Shown: positions 1 to 8,567, numbered from the stretch's first letter. The stretch: DNA of 37,362 bases from Clostridiaceae bacterium (GCA_910575585.1 CAJTGF010000055.1:1-37362), one strand, 5' to 3'. Translations and numbers: made by a program. The notes: generated by a model from the sequence alone, not told the origin.

Positions 1-438
1 CTATGTGATATTTGATATCATACGTACAATGTGCTGACTTTCTATAGTTTTCCATTTTTTCACCTCAAGTTTAGTATCTCTATATTTCTTTTTTCTAAAC
101 TTTGAGGTATGGGGTTGACCTAAAGGTTTCGCCTGGAAGGCGAGGGTTTTAACCCCATTATACAGACAATAATTATAATCCAAAACTTCTGCCTGCTTTC
201 CCGTCTTCAAGTGGGCCAAACGCTTATCATCCGTCCGGATTCCCCTGGCCTCCATCTCCACTGCCAGAATGCCATTTTTCAACTCCCTCTTTTTCCGCTC
301 CACAGATTCCATAGAAAAATTTGACGTCTCCGATGTCTCCATGGTCAGCCCCTGCAAAAGCAGCGCACAATCCTCCGCTTTCGCAGGCTTCAACGTCTCC
401 AGCTGAAGCCGCATTTTTTTGAATTTATCCCGTTTCAT
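1..438 (-). CDS. Hypothetical basic protein, 145 aa
   Basis: No family was recognised. The start is set at the ATG at 438 because a strong AAGGAGG lies five bases upstream; the reading frame stays open further upstream, to about 576, but without a ribosome site. The product is rich in Lys and Arg, with a predicted helical first half and a Lys/Arg-rich stretch near residues 115-130, and has no signal peptide or membrane segment. The stop codon occupies bases 1-3 of the window, so the gene is complete. It is divergent from the large NTPase gene at 1053, and the roughly 600-bp gap between them holds the regulatory-looking palindromes and the left recombination site. Its function is unknown; it could be a plasmid- or island-specific small protein. 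Confidence 0.55.
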   Translation of the reverse strand: MKRDKFKKMRLQLETLKPAKAEDCALLLQGLTMETSETSNFSMESVERKKRELKNGILAVEMEARGIRTDDKRLAHLKTGKQAEVLDYNYCLYNGVKTLAFQAKPLGQPHTSKFRKKKYRDTKLEVKKWKTIESQHIVRMISNIT

Positions 439-684
439 TCGCCCCTCCTTTGTTTTGATAAACCTATATCTCTGCCCTCCTTCCATATTGCCGCCCCTTT
501 TTCCGCACAAAAAAAGACGCCGCATTTCCATTACAAAATGAGCGTCATTCTCTGATTCATAGATAAACAAAAGCAACCCGGTAAGATATTCACCGTTTAG
601 CTTCCTGCTTGTGCATACAGGAACAAATTTTTATTATATCCTTCACCTAAAAGATATATAAATCAATACTCCTATATAATAACA

Positions 685-730
685 CTATATATAGTATATG
701 TCAATTATTTTTCGTCTATATATAGTATAT
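685..730. promoter_or_regulatory. Two identical 15-bp boxes, candidate operator
   Basis: The sequence CTATATATAGTATAT occurs at 685-699 and again at 716-730. Each copy contains the 10-bp palindrome CTATATATAG. The copies are 31 bp apart, about three helical turns, which suits two dimers binding one face of the DNA. They lie between the divergent genes at 438 and 1053, just outside the left recombination site at 820. The rest of the 577-1052 gap is AT-rich, and no other feature was recognised in it apart from that site. No regulator gene is obvious nearby. Confidence 0.4.
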
Positions 731-819
731 TCTCTCTTGTTATTTAATCACACCAAAATCTATGGCTTCAAATATCCAAATACTCACCTATCCATTTATC
801 CGGCCTCGCTATTTTGATA

Positions 820-839
820 GATAATACATAGTTATCCTT
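820..839 (+). repeat. Left 20-bp inverted repeat, candidate recombinase site
   Basis: The 20 bases GATAATACATAGTTATCCTT are the exact reverse complement of 5275-5294. The core reads GATAA, a 7-bp spacer TACATAG, then TTATC, the arm-spacer-arm layout of a tyrosine recombinase core site. The arm facing the cassette is well kept; the outer arm matches for only five bases. The site lies 213 bp upstream of the NTPase start codon. Confidence 0.7.
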
Positions 840-1052
840 GCATAAGATATAATTTCTATTTGTATTGTAAAAGGATGTAAAATCTATTTATACTGAAAGA
901 ATTTAATCTGCAACGAATTTAAATTAGGTATGCCATAATGCTAAAAACTTCGAAAAATCAGTATTTTCAAAAAAATGACTTTTTTAAAGCATATCTAACA
1001 AAAAGCGTTACACTTTAATTCTAAAATCTGATTATATTAAAGGAATTATTAC

Positions 1053-4000
1053 ATGAGTTGGACATTTAAAGAAGTATTACATATTAATAAAGATGGAAAA
1101 AAGGAAACAATAAAAAAAGATGACAGAAAGTTTGAATTTCTAATAAAAGATTATCTTGATAGAACATATCCGCTAGAACATTGGGAATTAACAAAAGCAA
1201 GCCGAGATGGTAATCGAGATATAGAAAGCGTCTGCTCTTTCTCAGGAAAAAGTATGTGGGCTGAGGTGAAATATTTATATAAGAATAATAGAAACTTATC
1301 ATCTAGACGTTATGATTCGACTTTAGTATCAGCAGAACTAAATCAAACAGTAATTCAGATTTTTTTTGTTGCTAACACAGATTTTGGTCCTAATATAAGA
1401 TATCGAATTAAAGAATTTTGTTTCTTAAATAATATACAAAAAATTGTTTTTATTGATAAAGATACTTTAGAATATTGGATTAAAAGCAATCCTATTATTG
1501 AAAAAAAGTATTTCGCAAAGCCCATCGTTTTACAAAATACCACTCCATTTATTCATCTAGAGGATATATGCATATTACATTTGAGAGATTCTTATTCCTG
1601 TGATTCCATATTGAGTGGACAAAAGATTATTGGTTTATACGATTATAGTAATTATCGATTTGAAGCCGAAATCTTTGTTAGGGGATTAGAAAATCACAAA
1701 ATTGAGATACGATGTAATAAAGAAGTATTGTATTCAGATATATCACACTCTGGATATATAACTATAAATTTTAATACGGTTGTTAAAAAACATATTTTGA
1801 GGGGTGAAAATAAAATTGCCTTTTGTTTCGAGGCTAGATATAATGATAATATAGTTGTGCTGGATACTATTATATTGGAATTTTCGATGCAAGATTACTT
1901 TTTTAAATCGCAATTCAATTGTTATAAAACTATTTCTTATAATATTAGAAACAATCGGCAAATTATCTTTAATATATTTGGTGCTGAGTTAACCGGAAAA
2001 AGTTGGGTTTTAGATAAGATTAAGTGTGATTTGCTAAGAGATAAAAAAAACAAAGTGATATATGTTAAATTTTGGGGGGATTCATCTGACATACTTCAAA
2101 TATGTAGAATGTTTTTATTGCTAATATTTGATTTTGATAGTTTGAGTATAAATATTAATCATATTAATAAATTGATTGATAATTTAGAAACGAGTATTTC
2201 TAAAATATCTACTGAAATTATCGCTAAACTTGTAGAGGCCTTAAAAAATAATGACAGTGATACCATATTAAATATCTTTAAAGGATGTATAAATGTCTAT
2301 TCAGATCATTTATTTGAATGCCGAGATTATTTCGATTATAGTAAGTTCTTTTTGATTGATAATTTATATAAGCTTAGTAAAGATGCCACAGTTATTTTTA
2401 ACGTAATATTAAATTCGTTTAGGCCATTTAAAAAAATAACTTTTATTATAACATCACATGAATCTATAAAAAGTAGTTACATAGAAAATATCAAAATAGA
2501 TTTTATACATGATGATGAATTGCTTTCAATAATCAACGAAAATATCACAGAGCATTGTGACGATCTTTCATGTATGATTCCTAATAACCATAAGCTTATT
2601 TATCCTAATATAGTTAATGAATTTATAAGTAATTTACAACATATTGATACAAGCAATCAAGTAAGTGAACTATATGCAAATATCTTTAAAGAAAAAATAA
2701 ACTATCTTTTTGAGATTGAGTTGCGCACATCGGACATAATCGAAATACTCATATATATGATTGGGGAGGGCGTACCTATCCAATTTATTTTAAAATATAA
2801 AACCTTTGACTGGATTAATAAAAAGATGCAATCGGGTTATATTCAATTAGATAATGGATTTGTATATCCTGATTCGAAGCATACCATCTTTGATATAAAT
2901 TCTTATGTAATTCCCCAAAGTGATATTATTAATTTGTTTGAGGATTTGATCAAATTTGATGATAAGGAGAAAAACAAATATATTCTTGCACTTGTTAAAT
3001 ACTTTCCTGAATTATTATTAGGATATTTTGATTATTTTGTTCTTGAAGTTGAAAAATCCTACAATTCTAATCAATATTCTATAATAATAAAAATTGGTGA
3101 ACTTCTTTATCAATATTTAGATATAATTTCTGCTGATATTTCCAAAAAAATATTAATAAAATATTTTTATGGATTTGCGTTAATGCATTGTGGATCAAGC
3201 CAAAAGGCACTTGAGATCTTTTATGACATTCGGAAACAATATCAACATTTAAAAAAAGACAAGATTTATTTTGATAGCTATTCTGAAATAATTGATGCAG
3301 AATATTGGCGTATGATAACTCCACAAAATCAATATATATATATTAATAACTTCCGTAAAGAATGGAAGTTCTACAATGAAGGGAAAAATTATAGATCTTA
3401 CCTTACTGCAACGAATCGTTTTATGGTTCAGGCATTATTACAAGATGATATTCAATTAGCAAATAGATGGCAACATAAGAACTTAAAACTGGCAGCATTA
3501 TATAATAGTTCTGAACATATTGGTTATACATTTATGGATTATGCGAAAGGTATATATCATTTAGATTTAAATAAGGCTCTATATTATCTTGAAATAGCAC
3601 AAAAAATTTTTGAAAAGGCACAAAATGAAAAACGTAGATTTTTCGATTGTCAATGTGAAATCGCATATGTCAAGTTGTTGCTTGGAAAAGGGAGTATATC
3701 AGAGCTGGAAAATGCCAGTATAAATTTGTTTAAAAATTGTTTTTGGAAACAGTATTATAAAAGCAGATTGAAACTAGCAGGTTGTCAAATTGTTATATTT
3801 CAATCAAAAAAGGAAGCCCAAAAATTGATTGTAGAAATTCAAAATTCTCATATAGCACAAAGTAGTATTAGAGTCCAATATTTATCAGGAATACTAAAAT
3901 TGTTCTGTAATGAAAGCAGTTGTCATAGTATCAATTTACAATTGAAAAGGACTTCCTATAATATAATAATAAATCATAATCATACAGCAAATAAAAATAA

Positions 4001-4064
4001 GGCTATATTCTTTAAGATGGGTGCAAATTCTCCATATTATTATGTTGACCCTAGAATATGGTAA
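1053..4064 (+). CDS. Avs-like STAND NTPase with N-terminal Mrr-like nuclease domain
   Basis: This 1003-aa protein has three parts. Residues 1-160 carry the PD-(D/E)xK/Mrr pattern: a helix with E28, then D52-G-N-R-D56, then E71-V-K73. Residues about 165-290 are beta-rich. An NTPase follows with a Walker A motif at G310-AELTGKS-317, a hydrophobic Walker B ending in D436 (FFLID) and a sensor-like strand ending T467-S-H. Residues about 640-1000 are helical and TPR-like, with repeated Tyr/Ala/Leu helix pairs. Nuclease, STAND NTPase and repeat sensor in this order is the plan of Avs (AVAST) anti-phage proteins, in which the C-terminal part recognises a phage protein and the nuclease then degrades DNA. 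AAAGGA lies eight to nine bases before the ATG. The gene is strikingly AT-rich, suggesting transfer. A non-defence STAND regulator is possible, but the nuclease motif argues against it. Confidence 0.72.
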   Translation: MSWTFKEVLHINKDGKKETIKKDDRKFEFLIKDYLDRTYPLEHWELTKASRDGNRDIESVCSFSGKSMWAEVKYLYKNNRNLSSRRYDSTLVSAELNQTVIQIFFVANTDFGPNIRYRIKEFCFLNNIQKIVFIDKDTLEYWIKSNPIIEKKYFAKPIVLQNTTPFIHLEDICILHLRDSYSCDSILSGQKIIGLYDYSNYRFEAEIFVRGLENHKIEIRCNKEVLYSDISHSGYITINFNTVVKKHILRGENKIAFCFEARYNDNIVVLDTIILEFSMQDYFFKSQFNCYKTISYNIRNNRQIIFNIFGAELTGKSWVLDKIKCDLLRDKKNKVIYVKFWGDSSDILQICRMFLLLIFDFDSLSININHINKLIDNLETSISKISTEIIAKLVEALKNNDSDTILNIFKGCINVYSDHLFECRDYFDYSKFFLIDNLYKLSKDATVIFNVILNSFRPFKKITFIITSHESIKSSYIENIKIDFIHDDELLSIINENITEHCDDLSCMIPNNHKLIYPNIVNEFISNLQHIDTSNQVSELYANIFKEKINYLFEIELRTSDIIEILIYMIGEGVPIQFILKYKTFDWINKKMQSGYIQLDNGFVYPDSKHTIFDINSYVIPQSDIINLFEDLIKFDDKEKNKYILALVKYFPELLLGYFDYFVLEVEKSYNSNQYSIIIKIGELLYQYLDIISADISKKILIKYFYGFALMHCGSSQKALEIFYDIRKQYQHLKKDKIYFDSYSEIIDAEYWRMITPQNQYIYINNFRKEWKFYNEGKNYRSYLTATNRFMVQALLQDDIQLANRWQHKNLKLAALYNSSEHIGYTFMDYAKGIYHLDLNKALYYLEIAQKIFEKAQNEKRRFFDCQCEIAYVKLLLGKGSISELENASINLFKNCFWKQYYKSRLKLAGCQIVIFQSKKEAQKLIVEIQNSHIAQSSIRVQYLSGILKLFCNESSCHSINLQLKRTSYNIIINHNHTANKNKAIFFKMGANSPYYYVDPRIW

Positions 4065-5153
4065 TTATATAACTGTAGAAGGGGTTACTACGTTACCACT
4101 TAAATCTAAGATTATATCATGGAATTTTTTTCTGTATTCAAAAACATTTTTATTTCCAATAAGCTCTTGAAAATTATCACTTAAGAATAATAGATTATTG
4201 GAGGATTCAATTATTCCAGTTGGAATCGAATCCTCCAAAGAAATATTTTTTTTAACCAATGATTTTGTGATATAGTAATAGTCTACAATATTAAAATGTA
4301 TATCCTTTAACATTATTTCCCAAATATTATTTTTTAAAGAACTTGCATTAATAAAAATATAATTTCTCTTTAATTGTTCTTTTGATAATTGCTTTATTAA
4401 AATAATAGGTAAATCCATTTCTATTTTATCAGCCCATTTGTGCCAAAAATACCCCGCCTGTGAAGACTCTTCTCTAAAAATTCGAGTTCGTCCTGAACCC
4501 TTTACATGATATGCTTTTGCAGAAGGATAATACATACATTTATAGCCACTTAAATGGATTTTTAAAGAGTATTCCATACCTTCCCATGCGTTAAAATATA
4601 TCTCATCAAATCCATTTTCTGCTTCAAATAATTTTCTCTGCGTAATATAGAAACCAGATGCTAATGCCTGACGTTCACAGATTTCATTTACTAAAGGGTG
4701 TAACTGAGTATTCCCATCAAAAGCATGCCTTGATTTATAAAATCCGAAAATGTGACCTGTACTTTGTACTCTGCCCGTCTGTGGATACAAAATTAAACCT
4801 TGCGCCACCCCGATTGAAGAGTCACTATTCATGTACTCAATTAAAGAGTAAATACTATTACCAGTTGGAAAGGTATCTGAGTTAAGAAAAATTAAATAGG
4901 ACGACTTAGCTTTTTGGGCTCCTATATTATTAGCTTTAGAAAACCCCAAATTTTGATTATTATATATTACTAATAGATTATTATGAATCTTTTTTTGATT
5001 TTCTAAAAAAATATATGTTTCCATGCTCGGAGATAAATCAACAACGGCAATAATCTGAATATTATTATTAGTTATTTTTAAAATATTGGAGAAAAAATTT
5101 TGCGTTAAAGGGTATTCATTATTTAAAGCGACAATAATAGTAGCTAAATACAT
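4065..5153 (-). CDS. Family 2 glycosyltransferase (rhamnosyltransferase-like)
   Basis: The 362-aa product has a GT-A fold. It opens with a hydrophobic beta strand (residues 2-10), then the N65-NQNLGFSKANN-76 segment typical of GT2 rhamnosyl- and related transferases, and the metal-binding LNSDT at 90-94. Further on are a GFDE element and a Trp-Glu-Gly-Met-Glu segment where most relatives have Glu-Asp, then a His in the YHVKGSG region. It would add a sugar to a surface polysaccharide or glycoprotein at the cytoplasmic face of the membrane. The start at 5153 is preferred over an upstream ATG at 5171 because GGGAGG lies eight bases before it. The gene stands alone, with no other glycan genes nearby. 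It shares the predicted invertible cassette with the NTPase and faces it. Confidence 0.82.
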   Translation of the reverse strand: MYLATIIVALNNEYPLTQNFFSNILKITNNNIQIIAVVDLSPSMETYIFLENQKKIHNNLLVIYNNQNLGFSKANNIGAQKAKSSYLIFLNSDTFPTGNSIYSLIEYMNSDSSIGVAQGLILYPQTGRVQSTGHIFGFYKSRHAFDGNTQLHPLVNEICERQALASGFYITQRKLFEAENGFDEIYFNAWEGMEYSLKIHLSGYKCMYYPSAKAYHVKGSGRTRIFREESSQAGYFWHKWADKIEMDLPIILIKQLSKEQLKRNYIFINASSLKNNIWEIMLKDIHFNIVDYYYITKSLVKKNISLEDSIPTGIIESSNNLLFLSDNFQELIGNKNVFEYRKKFHDIILDLSGNVVTPSTVI

Positions 5154-5274
5154 ACAAATTACCTCCCACATACGATCAACATAAAAGTGATTATTTTTAT
5201 CATCAGCTAAATCTAATCTTGTTTACTGATTTAAACAATAGATAAGATAGAAACTATCAGCCCTGATTACATTT

Positions 5275-5294
5275 AAGGATAACTATGTATTATC
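5275..5294 (-). repeat. Right 20-bp inverted repeat, candidate recombinase site
   Basis: The plus strand reads AAGGATAACTATGTATTATC, the exact reverse complement of 820-839. With the next two bases it forms AGGATAA, a 7-bp spacer CTATGTA, and TTATCCT, so both 7-bp arms are perfect. The similarity of the arms extends to about nine of ten bases outward. It lies 122 bp upstream of the glycosyltransferase start and 161 bp from the recombinase stop codon. The rest of the 5154-5455 gap shows nothing else recognisable. Confidence 0.75.
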
Positions 5295-5455
5295 CTCAAC
5301 AAATTTCCCTATATTTTTACCTATTATACCCCATTTCCCCCAAATGGTGAAGCCCTTTTTTCCATATTCTACCAATTTTTATAAACTTCTCCACCACAAT
5401 CAGACCACCCCCTTAATTTGGAGCCAGCCTCTCCCAAATTCTATACCATTCTCCT

Positions 5456-6370
5456 CTATGCCGCTCGTTGAATCCTCATTTGATTCCTTGGATGCCTCTC
5501 TTTTAAAATCTCCATCTGCTTTTTAGAAGCTATATGCAAATAGATTTGTGTCGTCTTTATGGAGCTATGACCTAAAATCTTCTGTATATACATGATATCA
5601 ACGCCCTCCTCCAGCAGATATGTTGCAACAGAATGGCGGAACATATGGGGCGTAATATGAATAGAAATACCGGCCTGGCATGAATATTTCCGAATCATGC
5701 GCCGGATCGACTGTTCGGAAAAACGTTTTCCTTGCCGATTTACAAAGAAAAACCCACTTTTATCTATTTCCTGCTGATTCAGCCTATAATATTCTTTTAC
5801 CAGCTCCAAGACTTCCGGACTCCCAATCTGTACATACCGTTCTTTACTGCCCTTGCCAAATAGTTTAATAATACCATTATCCAGATCAATATCTTGTATT
5901 TTCAAATTGGAAATTTCATACACCCTGGCTCCGGTTGCAAAAAACATTTCTATGACAGATAAATCTCGATAAATAGTTGCCTCCTGCCCCGACTGCTTCA
6001 TAACGTCATACATATAATTTAACAGCCTTTCAATGTCATTTCTGGGAATAATCCGGGGTAAACTCTCTGTCTCCTTAAACTTTACCCTGATCTTGGTAAA
6101 CGGATTACTGCCTTCCAATCGTTCTTCTTCTTCAAGATATCTATAAAATGCCTTAATACTGGCAATTTTTCTTTTTACCGTCTTTTGTTTATACTTTTTA
6201 TGCAATTCTGTTATATATTCCTCAATTCTTGCTTTTAAAAGGAAATCTTTCTTAATAAAAGATAAATATTGCTCCAAATCAATCCTATAAGCCTTTAATG
6301 TGTTTCTATTCAATTCCTTACGATATTTGCAAAATTCCAAATACTGTTCCATTTCTTTTATCATATTCAT
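5456..6370 (-). CDS. Tyrosine recombinase (XerC/D-like), candidate invertase
   Basis: The 304-aa protein has a SAM-like core-binding N-terminal domain (residues about 1-90) and a full catalytic domain. All expected residues are present: R149 in ATGAR, the beta-hairpin lysine at K173, H242-M-F-R245, H268 in the GHSS motif and the nucleophile Y277. The length is normal for Xer-type enzymes. The start at 6370 is chosen because GGAGGG lies eight bases upstream. The gene reads toward the glycosyltransferase, with the right 20-bp site between them, which makes it the natural candidate for acting on the inverted pair. A housekeeping Xer role is less likely because the site is not dif-like and this is accessory DNA. 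An integrase for a larger island remains possible. Confidence 0.88.
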   Translation of the reverse strand: MNMIKEMEQYLEFCKYRKELNRNTLKAYRIDLEQYLSFIKKDFLLKARIEEYITELHKKYKQKTVKRKIASIKAFYRYLEEEERLEGSNPFTKIRVKFKETESLPRIIPRNDIERLLNYMYDVMKQSGQEATIYRDLSVIEMFFATGARVYEISNLKIQDIDLDNGIIKLFGKGSKERYVQIGSPEVLELVKEYYRLNQQEIDKSGFFFVNRQGKRFSEQSIRRMIRKYSCQAGISIHITPHMFRHSVATYLLEEGVDIMYIQKILGHSSIKTTQIYLHIASKKQMEILKERHPRNQMRIQRAA

Positions 6371-6490
6371 GGTAATCACCCTCCTCATAGAAATTCCTTC
6401 TATTATATGACAAAATAATTCTAAATGAAATCCTACAAGTCAATGGACCAGTATTCTCTATCCCCCTACCATCATCTGAACACTAAAACA

Positions 6491-6520
6491 TAAAGTGAGA
6501 TGAAAGCAAGCATCACTTTA
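6491..6520 (-). terminator. Weak hairpin downstream of the 6608-7161 gene
   Basis: TAAAGTGA (6491-6498) pairs with TCACTTTA (6513-6520) across a 14-base loop. On the minus strand it follows the gene ending at 6608 and precedes the recombinase, and the following bases are moderately T-rich. It may be a weak terminator. Nothing else was recognised between 6371 and 6607. Confidence 0.3.
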
Positions 6521-6607
6521 ATCTCCCCTGAATGGTATCTAAATACCAATGTTTTTAACTAATTTTGCTAATTATGATTCCATATAATAAACCTTTACCT
6601 CCTCCTA

Positions 6608-7161
6608 CTAAATATCTTCCTTCCACGTATCCCGGTAATGCTCCAACAGTCTCCTGCTTTCCTCCTCATACCCCCATAAAATCCCCTCCACTGCCTTCAG
6701 AGCGCTATCCCTCCACCGGAAATAAGTACTCCGGTTAATCCCTACTCCCTGAGAAAAATGCGGCTCCAGTTTCTCCATAATCTCCGAAATATTACCCAGC
6801 TGGTGCGGCGTCATATAGGTATAATACAAAACCCAGTAATACCTCTCCCCCTGGGGATGATACAATCTCATCAGTTCCACCGATTCATCAATCAGTTTCA
6901 AAAACTTATTGGAGCTGCTGATCGCTTCCACCCGTGGCTTAATATTCGCCTCATCATCATTTAAGTCCATTCCCGCCTGATAAATAGATTCCAGAAAGCT
7001 GTCCACATCCGTCCCATATTCCTTCCGGAAACGGTGCTTCACCTGCCCGATCTGCACCTGCATACGCCAGGCAACCGAACGATAAAACTTAAACAGCACG
7101 ATCACATTATGATACGCTTCTTTTTTTTGCTTTTCTCCGTAATAACTCCACTCTTACCCAT
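6608..7161 (-). pseudogene. Frameshifted helix-turn-helix protein (ArpU-like) with A8 tract
   Basis: The long open frame (6608-7105) can only start at a GTG without a ribosome site. A good start lies upstream at 7161: an ATG six bases after GGAGG. From there the frame reads a 19-residue peptide (MGKSGVITEKSKKKK then RIIM) and stops in the ATGTGA that overlaps the GTG. Adding one A to the run of eight As (T8 at 7121-7128) would join both frames into a continuous protein of about 184 residues. Its C-terminal half has a Leu/Ile-rich helix, then a serine/threonine-containing turn and a recognition-like helix (NRSTYFRWRDSALKA), resembling sigma-region-4 or phage ArpU-type regulators. It lies beyond the partition array, transcribed in the same direction as parB. 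The frameshift may be a mutation, a sequencing error or an expression device. Confidence 0.55.
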
Positions 7162-7346
7162 AATAATCCTCCAAATCAAATTAAAAAATCAAACAAATTG
7201 CTCTGTTAAGTTTCAAAATTTGCTTTGGAGAATGAACTACCCTTACCTAGAATCATCAGAAAACACTATAAAATACTTTTGCTGTTTTATCCCTTTTTCT
7301 TCTGTTATCCTCTTGCGCCGACACAAAAAATCCCCCATACGTTTCT

Positions 7347-7647
7347 ATTATGACGACACAAAGCTCATAAGTATACTTTACGCCACCATGACATAAAAGC
7401 TCCAATCTATGCTTTATGTTGCTGTGACACAAGGAACTCTACTCATGCTTTCTGCCATCGTGGCATAAAGACTCCTACTCTTTACTTTCTGCCATCATGG
7501 CACAAGGCTTTCCACTCTCACTTTATGCCACCGTGGCACAAGGCTCCTAAATATACTTTGTGCCACCATGGCACAAGGACTCCCATCCCTGCTTTCTGCC
7601 ACCGTGGCACAAGGTTCCCGATCTCACTTTCTGCCACCATGGCACAA
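7347..7647. repeat. Partition-type array: nine palindromic repeats, about 36-bp period (candidate parS)
   Basis: The core TGCCACCRTGGCACAA recurs at 7381, 7417, 7453, 7490, 7526, 7561, 7597 and 7632 (16 bp each), with a weaker copy at 7347 and perhaps another near 7313. Start-to-start spacing is 34-37 bp. TGCCA and TGGCA are inverted arms around a 3-bp centre; in the 7561 copy the arms extend to eight bases. Copies are nearly perfect next to parB and decay with distance from it. Regular palindromes directly downstream of a parAB operon fit a plasmid or ICE centromere bound by ParB. The spacers are too short and too similar for a CRISPR array. Nothing else was recognised between 7162 and 7346. 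Confidence 0.78.
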
Positions 7648-7664
7648 AGGAACCACTATTCTTT

Positions 7665-8567
7665 CTACCCACTTCCATTCGCCCTCCAAGAATCCAGAAG
7701 GCTGTAAACAATCTTCTCAATCTCCTCCTTCGTATACCCCTCCGGAAAATAATCCCGAATCCGCTTTGCCGAAATGGTTATCCCTGCCGTTTTCACATTC
7801 CTGCACAAAATCTCCTGAACCTTTTCAACACTCAACTCCCCCTTGCTGCTTTCCACCCGCAACAGTTCCGCTTCGCCTTTTGACAGAAACACATTTCTCT
7901 GAACCACATAATCCCTCACCAGTTCCTGCTCCCCTTCCCTCAAAAAAGAAAGGCTCTCCCCCGCAACAACAGGAATCCGCTTCTGATCCACCAGTTCCAA
8001 CAGTTCCGGCACCAGATAGGTAAGCCGGATATACCTGTGGACCGTCCTGGCACTCTCCCCAGAAGCCTCACCCAATACTGCCGCCGTATGCTGTCCTCCC
8101 TTCACACCCTGATGTTCCATGGCCTCCATTTTCATCCGGTAAGCCCTTGCCTTCTCCGAAGGAAGAATATTCAGCCTCTGAATATTAGAATCCACCATAG
8201 CGATAACCGACTCATCATCCGTCAAATCCCGAACTATCGCCGGTATATCCGAACATCCGGCCAACTCACTGGCCCGCTTCCTCCTGTGACCCGCAATAAT
8301 CTCATATCCCTCACCCTTATCCGGCCGGACAATCACAGGCACCAGAACGCCAAACTGCCTCACACTCTCCACCATTTCCATCATTTCTTCATCTTCCATA
8401 ACGCGGAATGGATGTCCCTTAAACGGATGAAGCTCTGCCAGCACCATTCTGACCACCTGATCTTCCACGGTTCCCTTTGTTTCCTTTTCTCCCCCTTTCG
8501 GCTCCTGCTCCCCAAACAGATCATCAAAAGAACGAAACTTGATCTTATCCGCACTACGACTCCCCAA
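7665..8567 (-). CDS. parB: ParB-family partition protein
   Basis: The 300-aa protein has the ParB/Spo0J N-terminal nuclease-like domain: a HPF and PFRV segment, FGVLVPVIV, then the arginine patch in AGHRRKRA (CTPase motif), followed by the NIQR segment and helix-turn-helix helices around residues 160-210. The C-terminal part would be the dimerisation region. It would bind the palindrome array just downstream and load as a clamp, working with a ParA ATPase. Translation starts at TTG 8567, supported by AAGGAGG eight bases upstream, and overlaps the end of parA by 14 bases, so the two were made as one operon. Because parA is truncated here, this ParB probably no longer supports active partition unless a ParA from elsewhere acts on it. 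Confidence 0.9.
   Translation of the reverse strand: MGSRSADKIKFRSFDDLFGEQEPKGGEKETKGTVEDQVVRMVLAELHPFKGHPFRVMEDEEMMEMVESVRQFGVLVPVIVRPDKGEGYEIIAGHRRKRASELAGCSDIPAIVRDLTDDESVIAMVDSNIQRLNILPSEKARAYRMKMEAMEHQGVKGGQHTAAVLGEASGESARTVHRYIRLTYLVPELLELVDQKRIPVVAGESLSFLREGEQELVRDYVVQRNVFLSKGEAELLRVESSKGELSVEKVQEILCRNVKTAGITISAKRIRDYFPEGYTKEEIEKIVYSLLDSWRANGSG

Larger units (their letters stand above)
820..5294. other. Predicted invertible defence/glycosyltransferase cassette (about 4.5 kb)
   Basis: This segment is delimited by the perfect 20-bp inverted repeat at 820-839 and 5275-5294. It carries two convergent genes whose stop codons touch (4062-4064 and 4065-4067) with no base between them. Both genes are much more AT-rich than the DNA from 6600 onward. 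A tyrosine recombinase gene lies 160 bp outside the right repeat, on the strand that reads toward the cassette. Inverted core sites plus an adjacent recombinase normally mean DNA inversion. After inversion the glycosyltransferase would lie downstream of the palindromic boxes on the left, and the NTPase would be read in the same direction as the recombinase on the right. Confidence 0.6.

Noticed and set aside
5456..6370. Recombinase as a housekeeping XerC/D acting at a dif site
   Set aside because: No dif-like sequence was seen, and a pair of matched inverted sites lies directly beside the gene in accessory DNA.
7347..7647. Possible CRISPR array from regular repeats
   Set aside because: The repeats are 16-23 bp palindromes at about 36-bp period, so spacers are only about 13-20 bp and resemble each other. 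No cas genes are present and parB is adjacent.
7525..8023. Plus-strand frames across the repeat array and parB
   Set aside because: They are compositional shadows of the palindromic repeats and of parB, with no ribosome sites and biased His/Pro/Ser content.
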